Positions 8,556-15,963 of a stretch of DNA of 64,000 nt are shown piece after piece. Each line of letters opens with the position of its first letter. Position 1 is the stretch's first letter. The notes below the pieces were generated by a model. It was not told the origin of the DNA, made no database searches, and saw nothing but the letters and a program-made list of their open reading frames with translations. Made by a program: the position numbers and the translations under genes. Source of the DNA: VRUE01 sp963703235 (lineage in GTDB: Bacteria > Actinomycetota > Thermoleophilia > Solirubrobacterales > 70-9); assembly GCA_963703235.1 (NCBI GenBank), contig OY969802.1, forward strand, positions 620,001-684,000, written 5' to 3'.

Positions 8556-8730
8556 GGTCGGTGGTCAAGGGAAGTCCGGTGCGAAGCCGGCGCGGTCCCG
8601 CCACTGTGACCGGGCCAAGGAAGCCGCGGGCGTGCGTTTTGCGTCAACCACTGGGGGCGACACAGAGCTCCCGGGAAGGTGCGGCCGACTATCCCGGAAG
8701 CCAGGAGACCTGTCCCCGGCCAGCCATGAC
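8556..8730 (+). promoter_or_regulatory. Cobalamin riboswitch (B12 aptamer)
   Basis: The DNA carries the ordered landmarks of the cobalamin aptamer: GGGAAGTCCGGTGCGAAGCC, GCGGTCCCGCCACTGTGA, a G-rich CACTGGGGGCGACA segment, and GGAAGCCAGGAGACCTG at the 3' end. It lies directly upstream of the transport operon starting at 8756. A small hairpin (8732-8748) with GAGGAA in its loop follows and may control ribosome access. Known family behaviour predicts that adenosyl- or other cobalamins turn the operon off. Confidence 0.92.
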
Positions 8731-8755
8731 AACCCTCGAGGAAAGGGTGGCTTCA

Positions 8756-9499
8756 ATGCCAAGATTCATTCCATTCCGGCTGGTCGCCGCGTGCGCGCTG
8801 GCCTTCGTTCTCGCTCTCTCGACCGCCGCTGTCGCGGTGGCCAAAGGGGTCCCGGCCGATCTGCGGGTGGTGGGGAGCGGCGGCAAGGTGTTGAGCGAAC
8901 AGACGCTGCAGGCCGGCACGACCTCGGTCCCGACCAGCCCGAAAGCGACCTGCTTCGGCAAAGGCACCGGCGGCAGCGGCAAAGCGGTGACGATCAAAGG
9001 CGCGACGGCGCTGGGACTGCTCGGCAAGGCGGCAAAGTCGACGCCCTCGCTGCAGCCGCTCCTGCTCACCGACGCTTTCGATTTCGGCCTCGGCCTGTGT
9101 GGGATCGGCGGCTCGGAAGGGACCTCGAAGCTCTCCTGGTTCCTGAAGGTCAACCACGTCAACCCGGAACTGGGCGGCGAAGCGGTGAAGCTGCGTTCCG
9201 GCGACGAGGTGCTGTGGGCGCTGGCGCCGTTCCCCTACCCGGACGAGCTGGTGCTGGTGGCGCCGGACCGGGTCATGGCCGGCCATGAGTTCACGGTCCG
9301 CGTCTTCGCCTACGACGAGAAGGGCAAGAAGAAGCCGGCTGCCGGGGTGACGGTGAGCGGAGCGGACGGATCGACCGGCGCCGACGGACGCACGACGGTT
9401 GTGCTGGAGAAACCCAAGCGGCTGATCGCCCGCCACGGCAAGGACATCCCTTCGAACCGGGAGAGCGTTTGCGTCGGCGGGAAATGCCCCAAAGGCTGA
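8756..9499 (+). CDS. Secreted DUF4430-type protein of the cobalamin operon
   Basis: This 247-residue protein has a signal peptide (about residues 1-31, ending AVAVAKG). The middle carries the DUF4430-like signature W..KVN....LGGEAVKLRSGDEVLWA, the beta-domain type also found at the C-terminus of transcobalamin-like proteins. A short Ig-like or carboxypeptidase-regulatory-like domain (about 170-235) follows. ATG 8756 is preceded by GAGGAAAGGGTGG; the ATG at 8726 would put the signal peptide 10 residues further in. It is the first gene behind the cobalamin riboswitch, so binding or capturing cobalamin outside the cell is a reasonable inference. Confidence 0.7.
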   Translation: MPRFIPFRLVAACALAFVLALSTAAVAVAKGVPADLRVVGSGGKVLSEQTLQAGTTSVPTSPKATCFGKGTGGSGKAVTIKGATALGLLGKAAKSTPSLQPLLLTDAFDFGLGLCGIGGSEGTSKLSWFLKVNHVNPELGGEAVKLRSGDEVLWALAPFPYPDELVLVAPDRVMAGHEFTVRVFAYDEKGKKKPAAGVTVSGADGSTGADGRTTVVLEKPKRLIARHGKDIPSNRESVCVGGKCPKG

Positions 9500-9503
9500 T
9501 CCC

Positions 9504-10430
9504 GTGAGCCGTAGCCGCGGCACGGCGGTCGCGATCGCGCTGCTCGGCGCAGCGCTCGCGGCTGCCGGCTGCGGCCTCGGCCCCGGGGAGGGGGTCGGCG
9601 AGGTCTCGCTGACCGTGACCCGGGACTACGGCGCCGAGCGGCTCGCCTTCGTCGAGGGCGAGCCGGTCTCCGAGTCGGACACGGTGATGCGGGTGCTCGA
9701 AGGCGGCGCCGATATCTCGACCCGCTACGGCGGCGGCTTCGTGCAGTCGATCGACGGGCTGGAGGCGGAGCGGACCGACGGTCGCTCCTGGGACTGGCTC
9801 TTCTACGTCAACGGAGTCGAGTCGGCGGTCGGCGCCGCCGACTACCCGCTGCACGGCGGCGAGGCGATCTGGTGGGACTACCGGGACTGGTCGGCGGCGC
9901 TGCGGGTGCCGGCGGTGGTCGGGTCCTGGCCGCAGCCGTTCGTCGGCGGTTATGGCGGCGAGGAGCACCCGGTCGCGGTCGAGTGCCGCGGCGGCGGCGC
10001 GGCCTGCGAGGCGGTGCGGCGCCGGCTGCAGGACACCGGCGCGAACCTGTCCGCGGCTGGGGCCGGGGACGCGATCCGGGTCCTGGTCGGGCCCTGGGTG
10101 CGGCTGCGCAGCGACCGGACGGCGGCGCAGATCGAGGACGGACCGAAAGTGAGCGGTGTCTTCGCCGACTTCGTACCGCGGGGCGGGCGCTTCGAGCTGG
10201 TCGGGCTCGACGAAGCCGGCGAGCTGGCGCGGGACCTGGGCCCCGACGCGGGCCTGGTCGCCGCGACGCGCCGCTTCGACACGCCGCCGGTGTGGGTCGT
10301 CAGCGGGGCGACCGAGTCGGGCGTGCGCGCGGCCGCCGAGCTGTTGGATGCCGCGGACCTGCGCGACCGCTACGCGGTCGCGAGCGAGAATGGTGACGAG
10401 ACGGCGCTGCCGATCCCAATCGCGCGATGA
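9504..10430 (+). CDS. DUF4430 lipoprotein of the cobalamin operon
   Basis: This 308-residue protein has a lipobox AAGC (cysteine 23), so it should be membrane-tethered. Residues 35-130 form a DUF4430 domain: V.LTVTRDYG, then VMRVLEGGADISTRYGGGFV, then WDWLFYVNGVES and GGEAIWWDY. The remaining 170 residues are unrecognised. The GTG start lies 4 bases after the previous stop, and the gene overlaps the next by ATGA. With the preceding gene it gives two DUF4430-type modules in one cobalamin-controlled operon. Confidence 0.75.
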   Translation: MSRSRGTAVAIALLGAALAAAGCGLGPGEGVGEVSLTVTRDYGAERLAFVEGEPVSESDTVMRVLEGGADISTRYGGGFVQSIDGLEAERTDGRSWDWLFYVNGVESAVGAADYPLHGGEAIWWDYRDWSAALRVPAVVGSWPQPFVGGYGGEEHPVAVECRGGGAACEAVRRRLQDTGANLSAAGAGDAIRVLVGPWVRLRSDRTAAQIEDGPKVSGVFADFVPRGGRFELVGLDEAGELARDLGPDAGLVAATRRFDTPPVWVVSGATESGVRAAAELLDAADLRDRYAVASENGDETALPIPIAR

Positions 10431-11365
10431 GATCGCCCTTCGCATACACACCTCGCACGGGGCCCCTGCAGGCGGCTTCGCCCGGCGCCGCCGTCGCTTA
10501 CCTCGGCTCGCTCACCGTCGTCGCCTTTCTCTACTCGAACCCGCTGGTTCTCGCCGCCGCCGGGGTCGCCGCCGCCCTCGCCGGCCGCCTGGCGGGCGCC
10601 GGACGGGCGGTGCGGGCGGCGGTGAAGCTGGGGCTGGCGATCGCGGTCCCGATCGTCGTCGTCAACGCGCTCGTCGTCAGTCGTGGCGAGACCGTCCTGG
10701 CGCGGCTCGGCGAGTGGCCGCTCTTCGGCCAGGTCAACGTCACCGCCGAGGCGATCGCCGACGGCTGCGTCTTCGGCCTGCGGGCCGTGGTCGTGATGAT
10801 CGCCTTCGCCGTCTACTCGGCCTGCGTCGACCCCGACCGGGTGCTGCGGGCGCTGCGGCCGATCGCCGGCCGCTCGGCGCTGACCGCCACCCTGATCTCC
10901 CGCTTGGTCCCTGTGGCCGCCGCCGACGCCGGCCGCCTGCGCGACGCCGGTCGCCTGCGTGGCCCCGCCGCGGCGCCGCTCGGGCGCGCCGCTCTGGCCC
11001 GTCGCCTCCTGGCCGGCTCGCTCGATCGCGCGGTCGACGTCGCTGCGACCCTCGAGCTGCGCGGCTATGGCCTCGGTGCGCCGCGCGCGGACTGCGCTGG
11101 CTGTGCCGACTGCCGACAGCGCTCGCGCTTCGATGCCCGCTTCTACGGGATTGGCACCGCGCTGCTGACGGCCGCGATCGGCGCCAAGCTGCTGGGGGCG
11201 GACGACTTCAGCGCCTATCCCACCGTGCAGGTCGGTGTCTCCGCCTCGACCCTCGTCGTCTGTGCCCTCGTGGTCCTGGCCGGGCTCGGCCCGCTTGCCC
11301 GCCGCCGGCGCCCGCGGCGGACCCCAGCGCCCGCGATTCGCGGCTCGGAGGCGGCAGGTGTCTGA
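10427..11365 (+). CDS. ECF transporter T component (EcfT/CbiQ family)
   Basis: This 312-residue integral membrane protein has about six hydrophobic segments. The cytoplasmic coupling helices carry LRDAGRLRG and the ELRGYG motif, the Ala-Arg-Gly-like signatures that contact the ATPases in ECF transporters. The ATG overlaps the upstream stop (ATGA), and the 3' end overlaps the ATPase gene by 8 bases. Together with the ATPase and S component it should make a complete cobalamin-type importer. Confidence 0.85.
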   Translation: MRSPFAYTPRTGPLQAASPGAAVAYLGSLTVVAFLYSNPLVLAAAGVAAALAGRLAGAGRAVRAAVKLGLAIAVPIVVVNALVVSRGETVLARLGEWPLFGQVNVTAEAIADGCVFGLRAVVVMIAFAVYSACVDPDRVLRALRPIAGRSALTATLISRLVPVAAADAGRLRDAGRLRGPAAAPLGRAALARRLLAGSLDRAVDVAATLELRGYGLGAPRADCAGCADCRQRSRFDARFYGIGTALLTAAIGAKLLGADDFSAYPTVQVGVSASTLVVCALVVLAGLGPLARRRRPRRTPAPAIRGSEAAGV

Positions 11366-13118
11366 CCTCGCAACCCATGCCGCCACCGCGTCGCCCGCAC
11401 TCTGCATAGAGGCTCTCTCCTATCGCTACCCGAACGCCGACCGCAGCACGAAACCTGCATTGAGCCCCTCAGGGGGGCCCAATGTGAGTTTCGCTTTGCG
11501 CGACGTCTCCCTCACCCTCACGGCCGGGGAGCTGACCTTGCTGGCCGGCCGCTCGGCCTGCGGCAAGTCGACCCTTCTGCGTGCTGCCTGCGGCCTCGTT
11601 CCGCACTTCCACGGCGGTGAGATCGACGGCAGCGTCAGCGTCGCCGGCATCGATGCGCTGAGCGCCGGCCCCGGCGAGCTGGCGGCCGTGGTCGGCTACG
11701 TCGCCCAGGATCCCGAGACCCAGGTCGTCTCCACCACGGTTGCTGCCGAGATCGCACTGCCGCTGGAGATGCGCGGCGAACCCGGCGCGTCGCGGGCGCG
11801 GGCGGTGGAGGAGGTAGCGCTCGCCCTGGCGATCCCGCACCTGCTTGACCGCACCGTCGACACGCTGTCGGGTGGGGAGCTGCAGCGGGTGGCGCTCGCC
11901 GCAGCTCTCGTGACCCGCCCGCGCCTGGTCCTGCTCGACGAGCCCACCTCCCAACTGGACCCTGTAGCGGGCGACGAGCTGATCTGGCTCCTGCGTCGCC
12001 TCAACGAGGAGTGGGGGGTCACGATCCTCTTGGCGGAGCATCGCTTGGAGCGCTGTTTGGCCGCAGCCGACCGGGTCGTCGCGATGGATTCAGGTGCGAT
12101 CGCCTTCGACGGCGCGCCGGCCGACTTCCTCGCTTGGGCACAGGACACCGACACCGCCCTGGAGACTCCCGGCGCCCGGCTGTTTTCCCTGGCCGGAATC
12201 GAACCGCTTCCAACTGGCGTTCGCGACGCCCGCCGGATCCTGGTGTCATCCGAAGCCATCGAGGGGGGGAGGGTCGGGGGTCCCGACCGCGCGCTGGGTT
12301 TTTCGCCTCTAAGGGAAAGTCTCTCGCCAAGGGGGCAGCGCGAAAAACAGGACGCCGCGCGCGGTCGGGACCCCCGACCCTCCCCCGACACCATGGCTAT
12401 CGATGTCCGCGATCTGTGGGTGGAGCTGGACGCGGGGGAGACAGCGCGAGATGTCCTCAGAGGGATAGACCTGAGAGTCGAGCGAGGGGAGCGCATCGCA
12501 CTGATGGGGCGAAATGGGGCAGGCAAGAGCACCTTGCTGCGAACCGTTGCCGGCCTCGTCGACTCGGTGCGAGGCAAGGTGCAGATACCCGACGGCGTTG
12601 CCTTGCTTGGCCAGAACCCCAGTGATTATCTGGTGCGGGAGCGGGTCGGCGACGAACTGCCAGGGGAGCAGGGACGGGCGGCGCTGCAGGTGGTGGGGCT
12701 TGAGCACGCTGTGGACGCCGATCCGCGCGACCTTTCGGGTGGCGAGCGGCAGCGGCTAGCGCTGGCGATCGCGTTGGCGGGGCGCATGGAGGGCGACGAG
12801 CTGCCGGGGCTTGTGGCTCTTGACGAGCCAACGCGCGGCATGGACCGGAGCCGCAAGCAGGATCTAGTCGAGTTGATTGAAGGGCTTGCGGATCGCGGCG
12901 CCGGTGTCGTCGTCGCCACCCACGACGTCGAGTTCGCCGCCGCCTTCGCCGAGCGCGTCGTCCTGCTCGGCGAAGGGGTGGCGATCGCCGACGGGTCGGC
13001 TGCCGAGATCCTCTCGGGCGGCTGGTACTTCGCCACCGAGGTCGCGCGGATCCTCGATCTGCCGGGGATCGTCACCCCGGAGCAGGGCGCTGCCGCGCTG
13101 GAGGCCGAGCGCGGATGA
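11358..13118 (+). CDS. ECF transporter double ATPase
   Basis: This 586-residue protein has two ABC ATPase domains in one chain. Domain 1 has Walker A GRSACGKST (64-72), signature LSGGELQR, Walker B LVLLDEP and an EHR switch. Domain 2 has GRNGAGKST, LSGGERQR, LVALDEP and THD. It energises uptake with the T and S components. Two in-frame palindromic DNA elements interrupt the coding region. One is at codons 31-45, before the first nucleotide-binding core; the other is a 122-base element at codons 303-343, in the linker between domains. GTG 11358 gives the 8-base overlap with the T gene. Confidence 0.88.
   Translation: MSDLATHAATASPALCIEALSYRYPNADRSTKPALSPSGGPNVSFALRDVSLTLTAGELTLLAGRSACGKSTLLRAACGLVPHFHGGEIDGSVSVAGIDALSAGPGELAAVVGYVAQDPETQVVSTTVAAEIALPLEMRGEPGASRARAVEEVALALAIPHLLDRTVDTLSGGELQRVALAAALVTRPRLVLLDEPTSQLDPVAGDELIWLLRRLNEEWGVTILLAEHRLERCLAAADRVVAMDSGAIAFDGAPADFLAWAQDTDTALETPGARLFSLAGIEPLPTGVRDARRILVSSEAIEGGRVGGPDRALGFSPLRESLSPRGQREKQDAARGRDPRPSPDTMAIDVRDLWVELDAGETARDVLRGIDLRVERGERIALMGRNGAGKSTLLRTVAGLVDSVRGKVQIPDGVALLGQNPSDYLVRERVGDELPGEQGRAALQVVGLEHAVDADPRDLSGGERQRLALAIALAGRMEGDELPGLVALDEPTRGMDRSRKQDLVELIEGLADRGAGVVVATHDVEFAAAFAERVVLLGEGVAIADGSAAEILSGGWYFATEVARILDLPGIVTPEQGAAALEAERG
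11449..11493 (+). repeat. Palindromic repeat inside the ECF ATPase gene (family 1)
   Basis: This is an imperfect inverted repeat of about 45 bases centred on GAGCCCCTCAGGGGGGCCC, with arms CGAAAC...ATTG and CAAT...GTTTCG. It matches base for base over most of its length a repeat inside murC at 43068-43110. It keeps the reading frame and adds about 15 residues between the conserved YRYP and ALRDVSL blocks. Confidence 0.7.
12265..12386 (+). repeat. Palindromic repeat inside the ECF ATPase gene (family 2)
   Basis: Perfect 30-base arms (12265-12294 and 12357-12386) flank an inner pair GGGTTTTTCGCCTC and GCGAAAAACAGGACGCC. The same inner pair, with different arms, occurs at 34514-34636 between ftsI and murE. 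Here the element is translated as a flexible linker of about 41 residues between the two ATPase domains. Confidence 0.75.
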
Positions 13119-14980
13119 GCTGGGCGCTTGCCAGCTTCCTGATCCTCGGCGCCGTCCTGCTCGGCGGCTTCGCCTGGTACGAGCGCACGCGCCCGAGCGC
13201 ACAGGTCGTCGCCCTGGTCGCCGCGCTCGCCGCCCTGGCGATCGCCGGCCGCATCGCCTTCGCCGCCTTCCCGAACGTCAAGCCCACCACCGACATCGTC
13301 GTCTTCGCCGGCTACGCGCTCGGCCCGGCGCCCGGCTTCGCCGTCGGCGCCCTCACCGCGCTCGTCTCCAACCTCTGGTTCGGCCAGGGCCCCTGGACCC
13401 CCTGGCAGATGGCCGGCTGGGGAATGTGCGGCCTGCTCGGCGCCGCGCTGGGGCTGACGCGGTGGCAGCCGAACCGCTTCGTGCTGGCGGCCGTCTGCGG
13501 GTTTGCCGGCATCGCTTACGGCGCTCTGCTGAACTTCTCCCTGATGGCGACCTACGGAGGCGAGCTTTCGCTGCAGCGGTTCCTGGCGCTCGAGTCGCGC
13601 GCGATCCCCTTCGATCTCGCCCACGCGATCGGCAACGTCGCCTTCGCCCTGGTCGCCGGTCCGGCGATGGTGCGGATGCTGGTCCGCTTCCGCGAGCGGT
13701 TCGAGTGGCGAGTGCCCGCCGTCGCCTCGCTGTTCCTGGTGGCCCTGTTGGCTCCGACGGTCCTGTCCGCGCAGGCGCAGGCGGCGGATACCGGGGTCAC
13801 GGTCAGCTGGCTGAAATCGGTCCAGAACGGCGACGGGGGTTGGGGGCCCTCGACCGACCGCGATTCGAGCCCGGAGACGACCGCCTGGGTGATGCTGGGG
13901 CTGGAGGCTGCCGGCCACAACCCGCTCGACGTCGCGAAGGGGGGGCGCACGCCCGTGGACTTCCTGCGCGGCAACGTCGAGTCGCTGACCAGCAGCGGCG
14001 ACTTCGCGCGCACGATCCTCGCCCTCGAGGGCGCTGGCCTCGAGCCGCGTTCCTTCGGTGGGCGCAACCTGGTCGAGGCGCTTCTGAAGCGGCGGCGCTC
14101 CAACGGCTCCTACGAAGGCTGGCCGGGCTCGACTGCCTTCGCGGTGATGGCGCTCCGCGCCAGCGACGCCACCGGCAGCCTCGACGGCACCGTCTCATGG
14201 CTCGCCAAGGTGCAGAACGGCGACGGCGGCTGGGGCGACATCCCGGGATCGGTCAGCACCGCCGACGGGACCGCCGCGGTCATGCAGGCGATGCCCCACA
14301 CGAAGCCGGCGGTCGATGCGCTCACCTATCTGCGCCGCCATCAGCGCTCCAACGGGGGTTTCGTCACCGGCGGCAACGGCGCGGTCAACGCTCAGTCAAC
14401 CGCCTGGGCGGTGCAGGGGATGCTCGCCGTAGGAGCCGATCCGGCCACGATCCGCGAGGGTGGCGACAGCTCCCTCGACTACCTCGCCGCCCGCCGCGCC
14501 AAGGACGGCCACTACACCTACTCGGCGGAGAGCGACCAGACCCCAATCTGGGTCACCGGCCAGGCCCTGGCGGCCGTGGCCGGAGAGCCGTTCCCCGTTC
14601 CCACCGTCGCGCGCGAGCCGAAGCCGAAGAAGAGCACCGGCGGGGTCTCGGGCGGCTCGGGCACCGTCGCCCCGCCCTCGACCGAAAGCATCCCGCCCCC
14701 GACCCTGCCCGAAACGCCGGGTGCGGAAAGCGGCGCCGCCCCGCCGGGCGGAGCGGCACCCTCGATCCCGCCCGCGACCGGCGGCACCGGGCCGCTGCCC
14801 GGAACCCCGGGTGCGACCGTCCCGGAGGGCGCCGAACCGGAATCGACCTCCGCCATGCCCCCGTTCGAAGCAAGCGACAACCCGCCGCCGAAGCCCTGGG
14901 CCCCCCTCGGGATCGGCCTCGGCACCGGCGGCCTAGCCCTCGGCGGCGTCCTCTTCCTGGGCCGGCGCTTCGGCTGGTAG
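13115..14980 (+). CDS. ECF substrate-binding (S) component fused to an alpha/alpha toroid domain
   Basis: This 621-residue protein has three parts. Residues 1-200 form a polytopic membrane domain with the look of an ECF S component (FPNVKPTTDIVVFAGYALG, then WFGQGPWTPWQM). A hydrophobic segment (201-222) leads to an extracytoplasmic region (229-492) of repeats such as SWLKSVQNGDGGWG, SWLAKVQNGDGGWG and LRRHQRSNGGF. These are the QNGDGGWG-type repeats of squalene-cyclase/prenyltransferase-like toroids, also related to the alpha domain of transcobalamin and intrinsic factor. A Pro/Gly-rich linker and a final membrane segment (597-616) end the chain. Position behind the B12 riboswitch makes cobalamin the likely substrate. 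The ATG overlaps the ATPase stop. Confidence 0.8.
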   Translation: MSWALASFLILGAVLLGGFAWYERTRPSAQVVALVAALAALAIAGRIAFAAFPNVKPTTDIVVFAGYALGPAPGFAVGALTALVSNLWFGQGPWTPWQMAGWGMCGLLGAALGLTRWQPNRFVLAAVCGFAGIAYGALLNFSLMATYGGELSLQRFLALESRAIPFDLAHAIGNVAFALVAGPAMVRMLVRFRERFEWRVPAVASLFLVALLAPTVLSAQAQAADTGVTVSWLKSVQNGDGGWGPSTDRDSSPETTAWVMLGLEAAGHNPLDVAKGGRTPVDFLRGNVESLTSSGDFARTILALEGAGLEPRSFGGRNLVEALLKRRRSNGSYEGWPGSTAFAVMALRASDATGSLDGTVSWLAKVQNGDGGWGDIPGSVSTADGTAAVMQAMPHTKPAVDALTYLRRHQRSNGGFVTGGNGAVNAQSTAWAVQGMLAVGADPATIREGGDSSLDYLAARRAKDGHYTYSAESDQTPIWVTGQALAAVAGEPFPVPTVAREPKPKKSTGGVSGGSGTVAPPSTESIPPPTLPETPGAESGAAPPGGAAPSIPPATGGTGPLPGTPGATVPEGAEPESTSAMPPFEASDNPPPKPWAPLGIGLGTGGLALGGVLFLGRRFGW

Positions 14981-15028
14981 GCCGAGTCGCCTCAACGTCC
15001 GTTCACCGGTTCTGGGAACCACTCCCGG

Positions 15029-15055
15029 AAAAGAAACGGCCCGCAGGGCGGGCCG
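15029..15055 (-). terminator. Intrinsic terminator on the minus strand
   Basis: A perfect 8-base stem (CGGCCCGC/GCGGGCCG, 3-base loop) is followed, on the minus strand, by TTTCTTTT. It would end a minus-strand transcript coming from the tRNA-like element at 15241-15331. Confidence 0.6.
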
Positions 15056-15240
15056 AATCCGGGTGATGCCGTTAGGTGACGGCAACCGCCTGACAACCGG
15101 TCCTCGAAGACTACCAAGAGTGTCTCGCTTCGAGCTGAGTTTTCGCGGAGACGCAAGGGCGGGTCGTGAAGCGGGTAACTACTCCGCAGGCCGCGTGACG
15201 GTTGCACCTCGGCCCGTCCCTCGCACTCTCAGCGAATTCA

Positions 15241-15331
15241 GCGGAGGGAGAGGGACTCGAACCCTATCCGGGGTTAACCGAACAACCAGTTGTCAAACGG
15301 TTCTCGACACCTGAAGAGGTCACCCTCCGCT
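15241..15331 (-). tRNA. tRNA-like element, isotype not assignable (possibly degenerate)
   Basis: On the minus strand the DNA has an acceptor-like stem (GCGGAGGG/CCCTCCGC, extended to 10 bases in the flanks) and a canonical T-arm GGGTTCGAGTCCC. The total length fits a long-variable-arm tRNA. However, the D-arm lacks the usual GG and pairs only four bases. The best anticodon loop, TTGACAA (GAC), closes on a mismatch and would not suit a class II tRNA. It could be a decayed tRNA, an unusual functional one, or a tRNA mimic in a longer RNA ending at 15029. The rest of the gene-free stretch 14981-15453 shows no credible coding region. Confidence 0.4.
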
Positions 15332-15453
15332 GGCGGCGACACTAGCCGCCAATTCCCCCATTTCAAGCCACTTTGCAGCTATTTCACAGAGAAATTTCTC
15401 TTCCGTCACATGGGTGCCGGACTTGGTGCGCGGGACGGGGCTATGTTGCACCG

Positions 15454-15963
15454 GTGGACCTTGAGACCGCGATCCGGACGCGTCGCACGCACAAGGCCTT
15501 TGGCCCCGAGCCGCTGACCCGCGAGGAGATCGAGGAGCTGCTGGAGCTGGCGCGTTGGGCGCCGAACCACAACCTGACCGCGCCCTGGCGCTTCCGGGTC
15601 GTCGGACCGGAGGCGCTGGCGCGACTGAAGGAGGCGGCGGGCCCTGAGGGCGCGACGAAGCTGGACCGCGCCCCGACCCTGATCGTCGTCTCCTGCGCGC
15701 TTGGCGGCGATCCCGTCCAGGACGAGGAGGACCTGCACGCGACCGCCGTCGCCTCCTACATCGTCCTGCTGGCGGCGCACGGGCGCGGCCTGGCCGGTTA
15801 TTGGCGCACGCCGGGCGTCCTCCGCACCGCGGAGGGCCGGGCAGCGGTCGGCCTCCCCGACGACGAGCGCTTCGTCGGCCTTCTCCATCTCGGCCGCCCG
15901 CGCCAGGAGAAGCAGCCGCCGCAACGGCCCCCCGTCGAGCAGACGACCGTCTTTCTCGCCTGA
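15454..15963 (+). CDS. Nitroreductase family protein
   Basis: This 169-residue protein belongs to the FMN-dependent nitroreductase family. The N-terminal RTRRTHKAFGPEPLTREEIEE and APNHNLTAPWRFRVV blocks are typical FMN-contact and dimer regions. The middle ATAVASYIVLLAAHGRGLAGYWRT also fits. GTG 15454 gives a standard family start (VDLETAIRTRRT); the open frame extends further upstream without family-like sequence. It overlaps glpD by one base. The natural substrate cannot be told from sequence. Confidence 0.8.
   Translation: MDLETAIRTRRTHKAFGPEPLTREEIEELLELARWAPNHNLTAPWRFRVVGPEALARLKEAAGPEGATKLDRAPTLIVVSCALGGDPVQDEEDLHATAVASYIVLLAAHGRGLAGYWRTPGVLRTAEGRAAVGLPDDERFVGLLHLGRPRQEKQPPQRPPVEQTTVFLA

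Noticed and set aside
9291..10451. Long minus-strand open frame opposite the DUF4430 lipoprotein
   Set aside because: It is an Arg/Pro/Ala-rich shadow typical of GC-rich DNA; the plus strand has a lipobox, known domains and overlapping operon starts.
15241..15331. Selenocysteine tRNA
   Set aside because: The long acceptor stem is suggestive, but no TCA anticodon in a proper loop and no six-base D stem can be found.
15029..15335. tmRNA
   Set aside because: The tRNA-like part is complete at one end, and no tag-coding frame ending in an Ala-Ala stop is visible.
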